From K23-9 sp964460665 (GTDB lineage: Bacteria > Planctomycetota > Planctomycetia > Pirellulales > Pirellulaceae): a stretch of DNA of 64,000 bases. The notes under the pieces were generated by a model, which had not been told where the DNA came from, did not search any database, and saw nothing but the letters and a program-made list of their open reading frames with translations. The position numbers and the translations under genes were made by a program. Positions 53,175-62,204 of the stretch are shown here, piece by piece. Position 1 is the stretch's first letter. Each line of letters opens with the position of its first letter. The DNA lies in NCBI GenBank assembly GCA_964460665.1, contig CAYWSL010000006.1:1-64000 (forward strand), read 5' to 3'.

Positions 53175-54503
53175 CTAAAGGCTGCCACGCACGATAAAAC
53201 CGATGATCGCGCCGACCAAAATGCTGATCGGAACAGCAATCGATAGGGCAATGGCGATCGCCAAAGTGTGGTTGGGGCGAGGGGCGATTTGGATGTCCTG
53301 GTCCAACCCCATCGGGGTGGGGGGAAACGCTGGATGAGAGTTCCCCGACATGCTAAGGGCACCGGAATTGGTGGGATCTGAATCGGAGCCCGGAATGCCT
53401 GCTGCCTGCCCTGCCGAATCAACTGCGGGCTCGCTAGGTGGCGGTGGCGGAGTCCAGGCTTGTCGGTCGATTGGACGATTGACTGCTTCAACGGCTGTGC
53501 CTGCCCAAGGTTCCAGGCGTTCGGCAACTTCGACGGCCGAACTAATGCGGCGTGAAGGATCTTTCTCCATCATGTCCGCGATGGTGTCGACGAAGTCTTC
53601 GCTTAGGTCCGGAGCGAACTTGCGCGGATGCCATGGCGTTTGCTCGCAGTGCCGTTTGCATTTACTGCGTGAATCGCCTCCAGGGAACGGGACCTTGCCG
53701 GTGACAGTGTAGTACAGCGTGCAGCCAAGCGAGTAGATATCGCTGGCCGGGCCAACCGATAGCGGACTGCGAATTTGTTCCGGCGAAAGATAGTCAGCGG
53801 TTCCAACGATCTTACCAGCACGTGGGCCGTCGTCATCCAGTCCCATGCTCCATGCGGCCAAGCCGATGTCGGAGACTTTGGCGTGCCCATCGGGCGTGAC
53901 CAAAATGTTCCCAGGTTTGACGTCGCGATGAACCAGCCCCAGTTCGTGCGCGTAGTGCAGCCCATGTGCGGCTTGTGAAACGATCATGGCGGCGTGATGC
54001 ATCGTCAGTGGTCCGCCGCTGCGCACCAGTCGTCGCAAGTCGGTTCCCGGAACGTACTCGGTAACTAGGTAGTGCACGTTCCCGTCGTTGCCTGCGTCAT
54101 AGGCGCGAACCACATAGGGGCAGTCCAAACCTGCTTGTAAACGAATTTCGCGCGCGAAAGCGTCACGAGATTCGGCGGTCGACTTTTCGCGAGGAAGCAC
54201 TTTCACGGCGCACTCGCGTCCCATCACGTCGTGGACTGCTTTGAAAACTTGGCCCATTCCTCCTTGCCCGATCCATTCGGTGATCAGGTACGGACCGAGT
54301 TTCAGTTTTGTCCGTCCGGCCATCAACTGCTGCGATTGATAGTCCGTGATGATGCCGCTTTTAACAAGCGTTGCGGCCATGACTTTCTCGTCCTCCGAGC
54401 CAGTCATTTCGACGACTTTTTGCAACTTGCGGGCGGACACCAATCCACTGCGAAGGGCTGCTTCGCGAAAGCTAAGTTTCGGATGGGATTGCTTGTCCGT
54501 CAT
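53175..54503 (-). CDS. Ser/Thr protein kinase, membrane anchored
   Basis: A 442-residue Hanks-type kinase. The N-terminal 70 residues form a helical planctomycete extension (LVKSGIITDYQSQQLMAG). The kinase domain follows: P-loop GQGGMGQVF (79-87), Lys101, HRDVKPGNI (192-200), a metal-binding motif that reads DIG (212-214) instead of DFG, and ADYLSPEQIRSP for the APE region. A Pro-rich linker leads to one C-terminal membrane helix (about 415-438) with almost nothing beyond it. DIG is a rare variant that is usually still active. It lies 11 bp after the large GH38-like gene and 167 bp before the histidine kinase, so the four may be one signalling unit. Confidence 0.9.
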   Translation of the reverse strand: MTDKQSHPKLSFREAALRSGLVSARKLQKVVEMTGSEDEKVMAATLVKSGIITDYQSQQLMAGRTKLKLGPYLITEWIGQGGMGQVFKAVHDVMGRECAVKVLPREKSTAESRDAFAREIRLQAGLDCPYVVRAYDAGNDGNVHYLVTEYVPGTDLRRLVRSGGPLTMHHAAMIVSQAAHGLHYAHELGLVHRDVKPGNILVTPDGHAKVSDIGLAAWSMGLDDDGPRAGKIVGTADYLSPEQIRSPLSVGPASDIYSLGCTLYYTVTGKVPFPGGDSRSKCKRHCEQTPWHPRKFAPDLSEDFVDTIADMMEKDPSRRISSAVEVAERLEPWAGTAVEAVNRPIDRQAWTPPPPPSEPAVDSAGQAAGIPGSDSDPTNSGALSMSGNSHPAFPPTPMGLDQDIQIAPRPNHTLAIAIALSIAVPISILVGAIIGFIVRGSL

Positions 54504-54514
54504 TCGCAGAATCG

Positions 54515-57364
54515 CTAGGAAGCCGATGTAGATTTGAAAACAACGAACAAATCAACGACTTGATGGCCCGACACCATTAAACGCACCGTATCGTCTTTCC
54601 ATTTTACGCCGCCCACGTTTGCGATGTTGTCTTCGGTTTCGGATTCGCTGGGCAGTGGTTGGTTCGGGTCATCATGCTCAGTTCCCAATGCAGCAAACTG
54701 CACGTCTCGGCAAAAGCGAACCGCAAGGCTTGCCGATTTTCCGCGTGTTTGGATGATGCGAACATGCGCCGCTAGTAGATTGTCATCGCGTGTGAAAACC
54801 CGCATGTGATTGATCATCGCATCGCGTGGTGACACGTGAGTGATCCATCCGGTTGATGGCAGTGAAGCATCGGAGCTAATCGATACCACGCTGGGCTGAC
54901 ACAACAATCCCTTAGCCGTCGCGACCGGCTGTGGTTGGTCAAAACCGTAGGCGAATGAAAACTTGTAGGCGTTTTGGCCTTTCACTGCCAGCAGCGTGTC
55001 GGTGAAACGATCGCCAACACGACGGTGGTAGGCAAGTCCAGCCGAACCGATCAACGTTTGCCGTTCGGCTTCGTCCAGGACAACACCAAGCGGAGCCACC
55101 AAGCGTCGGCTCTTTGCTCGATGCAGTTTGTCGCGAACGATCACGCGCGTAATCGCGGACTCTGAAGCCACCACGGCTCGCGCGGCGACATAGTTGTTCC
55201 ACGGTTGGTCACCAAAATTGGCTTTTGGGTGAATCGATCCACTAACGTGTAGCCAGCGACTTCCGCGTTGCAGTTCGTATCGCAAATCAAACTCGGCGGC
55301 GACCTGTGAATCCTTGCTCAGCACCCGGCCGCGAACCACGATCGCACCTTTGGCTTGCGAAGCCTCCGCTACCTCGAAGCTATCGCAAACCATCGTCGAC
55401 TCGTCTTTCTCGGCGTCCTTGTTCGATCCTTTGACGTTGGATTCGACATGCACCAGTCGCATCGAAAATCGGTTGCCACGAACACCGCCGCTATAAACAC
55501 CTTGGATGCCGCCGGTCGTTTCGCTCAGCGAGATCTCCATGAACTCATTCTGCAGCGTGTTGCCTTCTGCGATCGCTTTGTCGGCAAACAATCGTTTGAA
55601 CAACCCTTTTTTAACGGCACCTTCGCTAGAATTGACGATTGCGAACCCGCCGGCGGGCACATCAACTGAAACCACGTTACCGTTGCTGCTGGCGGAAACA
55701 GCAAACACATGCGGGTCCGCCTGGTTTGCCGTGCCGTCAATTTCAACTTGGGATCGCATCCCCAGCAAATGAGGATTGACGACCAACTTGGCGGCTCCCT
55801 TTGCGGACACCGACGCGCCAATCGCGTTGGCGAAATGATCGGCGGTTTGTTTTGTTTCGACTGTCTTTCCAGCGGCTAAGGCAGTCATCGCGTTTAGCCG
55901 ATCATCGAATTCTTGGCGAAGCGATTCGTGGATGGCGACGATCGGCGCCTTGATGGGATCTGTCTGGTTGTCTGCCACGTAGCGAGTTAGCACTTCGTGA
56001 GCGTCGCTGGTCACGGCCTTGGCATCGCCGTGGTGATACGGTTGTTCGCCATCGCGAAAATAAGATTCCAAAATCCAGAACCGACCCAGCACCAAGCACC
56101 AGGACGCCACACATCGCAAGTCGTTGAAGCTATCGCTTGCTTGGCCGGGCCAGTGGGCCAGCAACGCCGTTGCGATTTCGCCGCCATCGATGGCTTCGCC
56201 CAAGCGCGCCCCGAGACTTAAGAATGCCGAGTCGCCGGAAGCATCAATTGGCTTTGCGGTTAACGATTCGATCTCCGCGCCGCCGGACTGCTGGATCACT
56301 TTGGCTTCTTCGCCGTGGCCCGTACCGCGTGCGAAGTCGATCGGTACGATTCCAGAATACCCCAATCGTACCAGCGTTGGCGTTAGGTCTGATGGCGTCG
56401 AACCGGAGAACCGTCCGTAAACTGATGGCGGTTTGCCAACTGCCTGGGCGGCTTTGTCGCGTGATTCCGCAATGCAGCGTTCAGCGTCGGCATAAGTCAT
56501 CGTGTCAAAACAAATGTCGCTAGGTGGTGCGCCGCCGATCCAGCCGACTTCATTGGACGCGAGCCATTGCTTTAACGTTTCGCGTTGTTGCTGCGTGGCT
56601 TTGCTTTCGGGCGATGGACAGCGCAGTGCTTCGGCGACCGCATCGTCGATCAAAATGTTCTGCGGCGTTTCTAGTCGAGCGGTGTGCTCGCGTTTCGCGG
56701 TTGGCTGCAAGTCGTCCGACACCAGCAATTGATCCAATGTTTTGGGCGTCAAAAGCGTTAGGTCGATCAAGTATGGATCAGACGAAAAGTAGTGATCGCG
56801 TTCTTCTGCTAGGCAGTCAAACACATTATGCAGCGCCGATGCGGTGGCTTTTGCGTCGCCATCCAAGAACGCTTTCGCCGCGGCGACGACTTGTTTTTGC
56901 AAGTGGATTTCATCCAGATTGCTGGTGTAGCGAAGCCGGCGCGTCATGATCTGAACTTGCAGTGAAGCGTAACCTGCTGCAAAGAAGTCATCGATGCTAA
57001 TCGTGCGATGCTCCGTCTTCAGTGTCGGAACATCTTCCAGGTTCATTGCCAGAAGCATGGCTTGGCGATCATCGCCAGTGACCCATTGGCAGTCCTTGTT
57101 GCGCTGGCACTTGCCCTGAAAATCCGACGGCAACTGATCCATGCTCGAGTTCGGAACCACGACAATCCGAGGCCCATCAGGCTCCGGAGGCGAATCAGCG
57201 CGGTACCAAGTCGGCAATTGCTCGGTTTGTGCCAAAAGTCTGGGATGCCACAGCACGGTCCACCCCGCCAACAGGCTACGAGCGTCTAAATCGTTCGTTT
57301 CCGCGGGAAAATCTTCTAGCGTGGGTGCTGGAATCAAAACGCAGCACTCGTCAAAAGGGGCCAT
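54515..57364 (-). CDS. large protein resembling glycoside hydrolase 38/57, function uncertain
   Basis: A 949-residue protein with no obvious signal peptide from ATG 57364. The N-terminal half starts CCVLIPAPTLEDFPAE and has barrel-like features (HNVFDCLAEERDHYFSSDPYL; VGWIGGAPPSDICFDTMTYAD). The C-terminal half is beta-rich, with TLQNEFMEISLSETTGGIQ then GVYSGGVRGNRFSMRLVHV, which looks like the C-terminal beta-sandwich of alpha-mannosidases (GH38). Catalytic Asp/Glu cannot be assigned. It is the first gene of a minus-strand group with the Ser/Thr kinase 11 bp downstream. The frame is open 26 residues further upstream, but MAPFDECC is the likely start. A new glycan-processing enzyme or a non-catalytic relative is possible. 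Confidence 0.55.
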   Translation of the reverse strand: MAPFDECCVLIPAPTLEDFPAETNDLDARSLLAGWTVLWHPRLLAQTEQLPTWYRADSPPEPDGPRIVVVPNSSMDQLPSDFQGKCQRNKDCQWVTGDDRQAMLLAMNLEDVPTLKTEHRTISIDDFFAAGYASLQVQIMTRRLRYTSNLDEIHLQKQVVAAAKAFLDGDAKATASALHNVFDCLAEERDHYFSSDPYLIDLTLLTPKTLDQLLVSDDLQPTAKREHTARLETPQNILIDDAVAEALRCPSPESKATQQQRETLKQWLASNEVGWIGGAPPSDICFDTMTYADAERCIAESRDKAAQAVGKPPSVYGRFSGSTPSDLTPTLVRLGYSGIVPIDFARGTGHGEEAKVIQQSGGAEIESLTAKPIDASGDSAFLSLGARLGEAIDGGEIATALLAHWPGQASDSFNDLRCVASWCLVLGRFWILESYFRDGEQPYHHGDAKAVTSDAHEVLTRYVADNQTDPIKAPIVAIHESLRQEFDDRLNAMTALAAGKTVETKQTADHFANAIGASVSAKGAAKLVVNPHLLGMRSQVEIDGTANQADPHVFAVSASSNGNVVSVDVPAGGFAIVNSSEGAVKKGLFKRLFADKAIAEGNTLQNEFMEISLSETTGGIQGVYSGGVRGNRFSMRLVHVESNVKGSNKDAEKDESTMVCDSFEVAEASQAKGAIVVRGRVLSKDSQVAAEFDLRYELQRGSRWLHVSGSIHPKANFGDQPWNNYVAARAVVASESAITRVIVRDKLHRAKSRRLVAPLGVVLDEAERQTLIGSAGLAYHRRVGDRFTDTLLAVKGQNAYKFSFAYGFDQPQPVATAKGLLCQPSVVSISSDASLPSTGWITHVSPRDAMINHMRVFTRDDNLLAAHVRIIQTRGKSASLAVRFCRDVQFAALGTEHDDPNQPLPSESETEDNIANVGGVKWKDDTVRLMVSGHQVVDLFVVFKSTSAS

Positions 57365-57378
57365 AGAGCAAAATTTAT

Positions 57379-57408
57379 TTGACGCGTGGGTGGAGAATTC
57401 TGTAAAAT
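57379..57408 (+). promoter_or_regulatory. sigma-70-like promoter, plus strand
   Basis: TTGACG (57379-57384), 18 bases, then TAAAAT (57403-57408), the best -35/-10 pair seen on this strand. It points away from the GH38-like gene (start 57364, minus) and toward pilM, 620 bp downstream, so its RNA begins near 57415 with no clear gene until 58027. Confidence 0.5.
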
Positions 57409-57414
57409 GAGACG

Positions 57415-58026
57415 ATCTTGTTAAATGCCTGCTAAAGGGCATTTAGCAGGTCTTATCCAGTACTTTTCGATTCCATTTTGGGCAAAACCCAACCAATTAG
57501 TTGGAATTTGCAGGCAATCATCCGACGAAAAGGCATTCCCTCAACAGGGGGCAAAAGTCGGTTTGGTTTGGGCAAATCATCCGGTTTGGTTAGCCAAGGG
57601 AAGTTTGCACATGCCGTTATGGCGGTCATGCGGCTTTTTCCATTATTTTAACTCGCGAATTGATGCCCTATCCCTGCATTTACATGGAGGGAACGGGCTT
57701 AGTCGAGTAAGTTAGTTAGGGGTGTCATGGCGCGGCTTAGACCGATCCAAGGGCGCCGATTTCGAATCCGCACATACGTTGCTCCCGAAAATCGGCGTTC
57801 CCGAATATCGAATGTCTAAATGCCAAACACACACTTATCAAACTTATCCGACATAATCCGCCAAAATCCAGCTGTGAAGAACGACAGCACGGTTTGATCC
57901 ACTGCAACAGCAGGCGTTCATCGTACACGACTTTGGCACAGCGAACGAGTTCCGACATAGCTGGTTGCGTTTGCATCGGCTAAGTCTTACTGCCAAATCC
58001 AATCCTAGCCGACAGAAGTAATCGTT
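57415..58026 (+). other. about 610-nt leader or untranslated RNA with switch-like hairpins
   Basis: Downstream of the promoter at 57379, CCTGCTAAA/TTTAGCAGG (57428-57450, perfect 9-bp stem) and AAATGCC/GGCATTT (57423-57444) are mutually exclusive. Further on, CGCCGATTT/AAATCGGCG (about 57753-57803) can form a longer stem. A 96-codon ORF starts at 57425, but it has no ribosome site and no protein-like composition. The region is either a long regulated 5' leader of the pilM operon or a separate small RNA. Confidence 0.4.
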
Positions 58027-60219
58027 ATGGCAACCAGTCAAGGTGTTTGGGGAATCGAAATCGGACAATCGGCGCTCAAAGCGCTGCGCTGTGCGGTTGT
58101 CGATGGAGAAGTCACCGCAACAGCTTTTGACTACATCGAGTATCCCAAAATCCTCAGCCAGCCCGAAGCGGTTCCGGAAGAGTTGATTGCCGACGCGATG
58201 CTGCAGTTGCTTGAACGCAACGATTCGTTCAACGAAAAAATCTGCATCAGTGTCCCCGGGCAAAGTGGTCTAGCAAAGTTCTTCAAGCCGCCGCCGGTCG
58301 ACATCAAAAAGATTGCCGACATTGTGCGATACGAAGCTCGTCAGCAGATCCCGTTCGATTTGGCCGACGTGGTTTGGGATTTCCAAATGATGCCAGGCAG
58401 CATGGTCGAAGACGGTTATGCGCTAGAATCCGAAGTGGGATTGTTTGCGATGAAACGCGAGCAAGCTTACCGCCAACTGGCACCGTTTGACGACGCCAAC
58501 GTCGAAGTTGACATTGTCCAACTAGCTCCGCTTGCTTTGTACAACATGGTCGCGTTTGATCGCATGCATGAGCGACTTGAGACCGAAGTCTTCGACGCAG
58601 ACGATCCGCCATCATCGACCGTCGTATTGTCCATCGGCACCGACTCCAGTGACTTGATTGTCACCAACGGCTTCCGCATCTGGCAGCGCAGCATGCCGAT
58701 CGGAGGTAACCACTTCACGCGCCAATTGACCAAAGACCTGAAGCTTACGTTTGCCAAAGCGGAACACTTAAAGCGAAATGCTCGCGAAGCGGTCGATCCA
58801 AAACTGATTTTCCAAACGATGCGTCCGGTCTTCAATGACTTGGTTACCGAAGTTCAACGTTCGATTGGGTTCTTCCGTAGCATCGACAAGAAGGCGGAAA
58901 TCACTGATCTGGTGATCACAGGTAACACGGTCAAAATGCCTGGTTTGGCTGCTTACATAGGTAAGAACCTTGGTTTCGAGGTACACGTGATTGACCGCTT
59001 CAATCGTTTGGCGGGCGATGACGTTTTGTCGATTCCTACTTTCCGCGACAACGCGCCAACATTTGCGGTTTGTTACGGCTTGTGTCTCCAAGGATTGGGG
59101 CTTGCCCAAATCCACGCCAGCATGATCCCTCAGGAGATCAAGCGAGCGCGAATGATCCGGGCCAAAAAGCCATGGGTCTTGGCTGGGCTAGCCGCATTGT
59201 TGTTCGGCATGTCGGCGCACTACTGGATGACACAACGCAGTTGGTCGACAAGCCACCCTGACGTTTGGAAAGGTGCAACCACCGCTGTGTCTTCAATGGA
59301 AGATCATTCGCAAGGGCACAAAGATACAGACGAGGATCTTGCCAAACAGCTGCTCTACCTGGACAGCATCGGCAAACAAGTAACGGGAAATGTTGAGTCT
59401 CGATTGACGTGGCTAGAAATCTACAAAACTGTCAACCAGCTGATTCCGCGAACCGAGTACCGTGACGGAAAAATCCCCAGTCCCAAAGAAGTCCCGCTGG
59501 AAAACCGAATCGATTTTCACTTCACCGAATTTGAAAACCAAAAATACGATGACTTAAAGCTGTGGTACACCGAAGAACTAGCGGCTCGTTACAAAGACGA
59601 GATGCGTGACTGGTTCGAGGTAAACAAGCGAGAAGTGCCGAAAGAAGGCACGCCCGAAGCGACCGCGTTCGCAACCGAGCTCGAAGGCCCAAAAGAGAAG
59701 GGTTGGGTCATTCAAATGAGGGGCTATCACTACTTCAACGATCCCAAAAACATGGGTGAAGAAGGCAGTAACCATATTCGCAAGTATTTGATCACCGCGT
59801 TTCGCGAGTCAATTGTCCGTGTTCCGGATCCTGAAAATCCAGGTCAGCTACTGAACTTCACACCGCAAGAGATGGGGCTGTCCTATCCAATGCTTCTGGA
59901 CGATACACAGCCACAACGACACCGCGTACCCAATCCAGACTTCGATCCTTCAGCGATACCCCCGGTCAACCCAGCGGCGATGGCCGCCGGTGCTCCAGTG
60001 GGAGCCGATGGCGAAGCCGAAGCGATCGAGAAGCCTTTCTTTGAAGTGCTCCGTCAAGACTTTACATTCCAAGTGGTTTGGGTGCCAAACATGATCAGCC
60101 AGCGAATGAAGGACAAGAAAGCTGCTTTGGAGGCGTTGAAAGCGGCCGAAGGTGCACCGGTTGCTGTGAACACCACTGGCGGAAACACCACTTCGCCGCC
60201 AATTACAACAACGAACTAA
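58027..60219 (+). CDS. pilM: PilM-like ATPase-fold protein fused to a membrane/periplasmic domain
   Basis: A 730-residue protein. Residues about 5-370 are the PilM actin-like fold of the type IV pilus platform (GVWGIEIGQSALKALRC, VPGQSGLAKFFKPPPVD, EARQQIPFDLADVVWD, VLSIGTDSSDLIVTNG, GNTVKMPGLAAYIGKNLG). A membrane helix follows (about 382-400; WVLAGLAALLFGMSAHYWM), then a periplasmic domain of about 320 residues. Ordinary PilM is cytosolic and joins PilN, whose short N-terminal tail crosses the membrane. Here the two appear merged. It probably joins an inner-membrane alignment complex with the two following genes. It starts after a long leader. Confidence 0.75.
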   Translation: MATSQGVWGIEIGQSALKALRCAVVDGEVTATAFDYIEYPKILSQPEAVPEELIADAMLQLLERNDSFNEKICISVPGQSGLAKFFKPPPVDIKKIADIVRYEARQQIPFDLADVVWDFQMMPGSMVEDGYALESEVGLFAMKREQAYRQLAPFDDANVEVDIVQLAPLALYNMVAFDRMHERLETEVFDADDPPSSTVVLSIGTDSSDLIVTNGFRIWQRSMPIGGNHFTRQLTKDLKLTFAKAEHLKRNAREAVDPKLIFQTMRPVFNDLVTEVQRSIGFFRSIDKKAEITDLVITGNTVKMPGLAAYIGKNLGFEVHVIDRFNRLAGDDVLSIPTFRDNAPTFAVCYGLCLQGLGLAQIHASMIPQEIKRARMIRAKKPWVLAGLAALLFGMSAHYWMTQRSWSTSHPDVWKGATTAVSSMEDHSQGHKDTDEDLAKQLLYLDSIGKQVTGNVESRLTWLEIYKTVNQLIPRTEYRDGKIPSPKEVPLENRIDFHFTEFENQKYDDLKLWYTEELAARYKDEMRDWFEVNKREVPKEGTPEATAFATELEGPKEKGWVIQMRGYHYFNDPKNMGEEGSNHIRKYLITAFRESIVRVPDPENPGQLLNFTPQEMGLSYPMLLDDTQPQRHRVPNPDFDPSAIPPVNPAAMAAGAPVGADGEAEAIEKPFFEVLRQDFTFQVVWVPNMISQRMKDKKAALEALKAAEGAPVAVNTTGGNTTSPPITTTN

Positions 60220-60343
60220 GACAAGTAGAAAAGTCACCTGCTTGGTCTCTTGAATAAGCCCCACAAGTTAGAGATTGCGTTTTGGCCAAAGCGGCCGCTA
60301 ACAACCCATCAATCGTCACCAACCTTTGGACGAAAGACACGCC

Positions 60344-62059
60344 ATGGACAAATTAAAAAAACAGCTTGCTGGAACCCTTAAGCACGGGTTCTGGATCGGT
60401 GTGGCACTGATCACGCTTGGGTCAGCAGGGGTCTGGTTTTGGACGACGTCGAACTTGGACAGCGAGAACGCAAGCCAGGTCGCCAAGATCAAGCAAAACA
60501 TCAACAAGGTCAGTGCGTTGCGGGCAGAATTACCCACGCATCCGAATGCAATTTCCCATCAAGTGATGGAGGAGATGATCAAGGGACGAACCGACGAAGT
60601 TGTCAAAGCTTGGCGACAGATCTTTGAAAAACAAACCAATATCTTGACATGGCCCAAAGAGATCAAGAAAGAACTGATTGACGAATTGCGTTACGCACGC
60701 GACGAAACCACGGGAAAAATCGATCCCAACAATCCGATCTCTAAATTGCCGTTCGAGAATTTTCACTCGCCACCAGCAACCCCTGGTGATGAGTCCGGTG
60801 AAGTCGCACCACGTATTCGGCAAGCCTACCGCTATTACATCGGCAAAGTGCTGCCTAACATCGCCGCCATCGCTGACACCGAATGGGTCGCCGTATTCGA
60901 CTCCGCTCCAGCTAGTGGCGGCGAATATGACGGCATGAACGATACGATGAGCATGACCTCACGAAAGCGCAAAGTTGGTATCGAAGGAATGGAGTTGGGG
61001 CCATTGGTCAAATGGAGTGCGGGCAACCAAGAGTCTGTCATGGACGACTTGTTTCCGTGGCGCGGCCGACGTCCAAGCACATTGGAAGTCTATTACTCGC
61101 AAGAGAACCTGTGGTTGTTGAAGCAGTTGCTGGAGATTGTTGCGACCGTCAACGGTGAAGCACAGCAGCCCTTTGAAGCAAAGATTCGCGAAATCTATCA
61201 ATTGGGAATCGGCCAATCGGTAACCTTTGACGCCAGCACAGTGGCGACTCCAGGAAAAGTCAGCATGGGCGGCGGTGCTATGGATGGCATGTACGGGGGC
61301 TCGATGGACGACATGTACGAGATGGAAAGCGGTGGCGGCGCCATGGGCGGAATGGGGGCGGCAGTCATCGGGGACGCCGGTGACAGTCGCTACGTGGATA
61401 CCGAAATGCACCCGATTACAGCGGCTGACTTGCGCACCAAGTTGACCAGCAAGAACCCTGAAGACGCTCCGATTGCTGTTGCCAAACGAGTTCCTGTGAT
61501 GATGTCGGTGCAAATTGACCAACGCTACATTCCCGAGCTGGTTGCTGCTTGTGGAAGCGCGAAGTTGATGGTTGAAGTCAAACAAATGCGAATCAAACCA
61601 AAAGGCTCAGCGTCGACTGCCAGCATGGGTGGTGGCGGGATGGACAGCATGGACGAAATGGAAGACATGGGCGGCGGCGGCGGTCCTGGGATGGGCGGTC
61701 CTGGGATGGGCGGTCCTGGGATGGAGACAGCTGTTGATGAGTACCCGCTGGATGTCCAATGTGAAATTAAAGGCCTGATCTACATGTACAACCCACCCGA
61801 CGAATTGGCATTGGGCGTCAAGAAGGTCACCAAAGACACCGTCACCGAAGGTGCGCTGCCAGCCCCCAACGCAGCAACACCTGCTGCTGGAACACCGCCA
61901 GCAGCTGGACAACCTGCACCTGCTGCTGGAACACCACCACCAGCTGGACAACCTGCACCTGCTGCTGGTACACCGCCCGCCACACCACCTCCCGCAGCGT
62001 CACCTGTTGCAGCGGGACAACCGGCGACGGCACCAGCCGCGATCAATCCGATACCTTAA
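60344..62059 (+). CDS. single-pass membrane protein of the pilus platform (PilO-like position)
   Basis: A 571-residue protein. It has one membrane helix near the N terminus (about 14-36; FWIGVALITLGSAGVWFW), a helical region (about 40-110; coiled-coil look), a mixed periplasmic domain and low-complexity parts. The Gly/Met-rich stretch (about residues 300-345 and 425-465) includes three GGPGM units, and the tail has AAGTPPxAGQPAP repeats. The start is ATG 60344; the TTG 6 codons before is unlikely. Position and topology (after PilM, one N-terminal helix, periplasmic body) fit PilN/PilO, though no motif proves it. The repeats are very likely disordered linkers. Confidence 0.6.
   Translation: MDKLKKQLAGTLKHGFWIGVALITLGSAGVWFWTTSNLDSENASQVAKIKQNINKVSALRAELPTHPNAISHQVMEEMIKGRTDEVVKAWRQIFEKQTNILTWPKEIKKELIDELRYARDETTGKIDPNNPISKLPFENFHSPPATPGDESGEVAPRIRQAYRYYIGKVLPNIAAIADTEWVAVFDSAPASGGEYDGMNDTMSMTSRKRKVGIEGMELGPLVKWSAGNQESVMDDLFPWRGRRPSTLEVYYSQENLWLLKQLLEIVATVNGEAQQPFEAKIREIYQLGIGQSVTFDASTVATPGKVSMGGGAMDGMYGGSMDDMYEMESGGGAMGGMGAAVIGDAGDSRYVDTEMHPITAADLRTKLTSKNPEDAPIAVAKRVPVMMSVQIDQRYIPELVAACGSAKLMVEVKQMRIKPKGSASTASMGGGGMDSMDEMEDMGGGGGPGMGGPGMGGPGMETAVDEYPLDVQCEIKGLIYMYNPPDELALGVKKVTKDTVTEGALPAPNAATPAAGTPPAAGQPAPAAGTPPPAGQPAPAAGTPPATPPPAASPVAAGQPATAPAAINPIP
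61679..61723. repeat. 15-bp tandem repeat in coding sequence
   Basis: GGCGGTCCTGGGATG occurs three times in a row (61679-61693, 61694-61708, 61709-61723), encoding a Gly-Gly-Pro-Gly-Met unit three times. It is in frame, so copy-number change would keep the protein readable. Confidence 0.9.
61883..61979. repeat. 39-bp tandem repeat in coding sequence
   Basis: Units 61883-61921 and 61922-61960 plus a partial third (61961-61979) encode AAGTPPxAGQPAP, giving a Pro/Ala-rich tail. It is in frame and likely varies in copy number between strains. Confidence 0.85.
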
Positions 62060-62204
62060 GCTGGTACCCCAGCAACCCGGTACTTTTAACCTCCCAACGC
62101 GTATCCCTCGCACCGAATCAATTTGTCGTCCTAGTTAACCACGACTAGGAATTCAGTTTACTTTTCGACGTAGTCCCTACTAATTAAAACCACAGGAATG
62201 TGCG

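Noticed and set aside
57425..57715. 96-codon plus-strand frame in the pilM leader
   Set aside because: No ribosome site, no domain and no codon bias; kept only as part of the unexplained leader.
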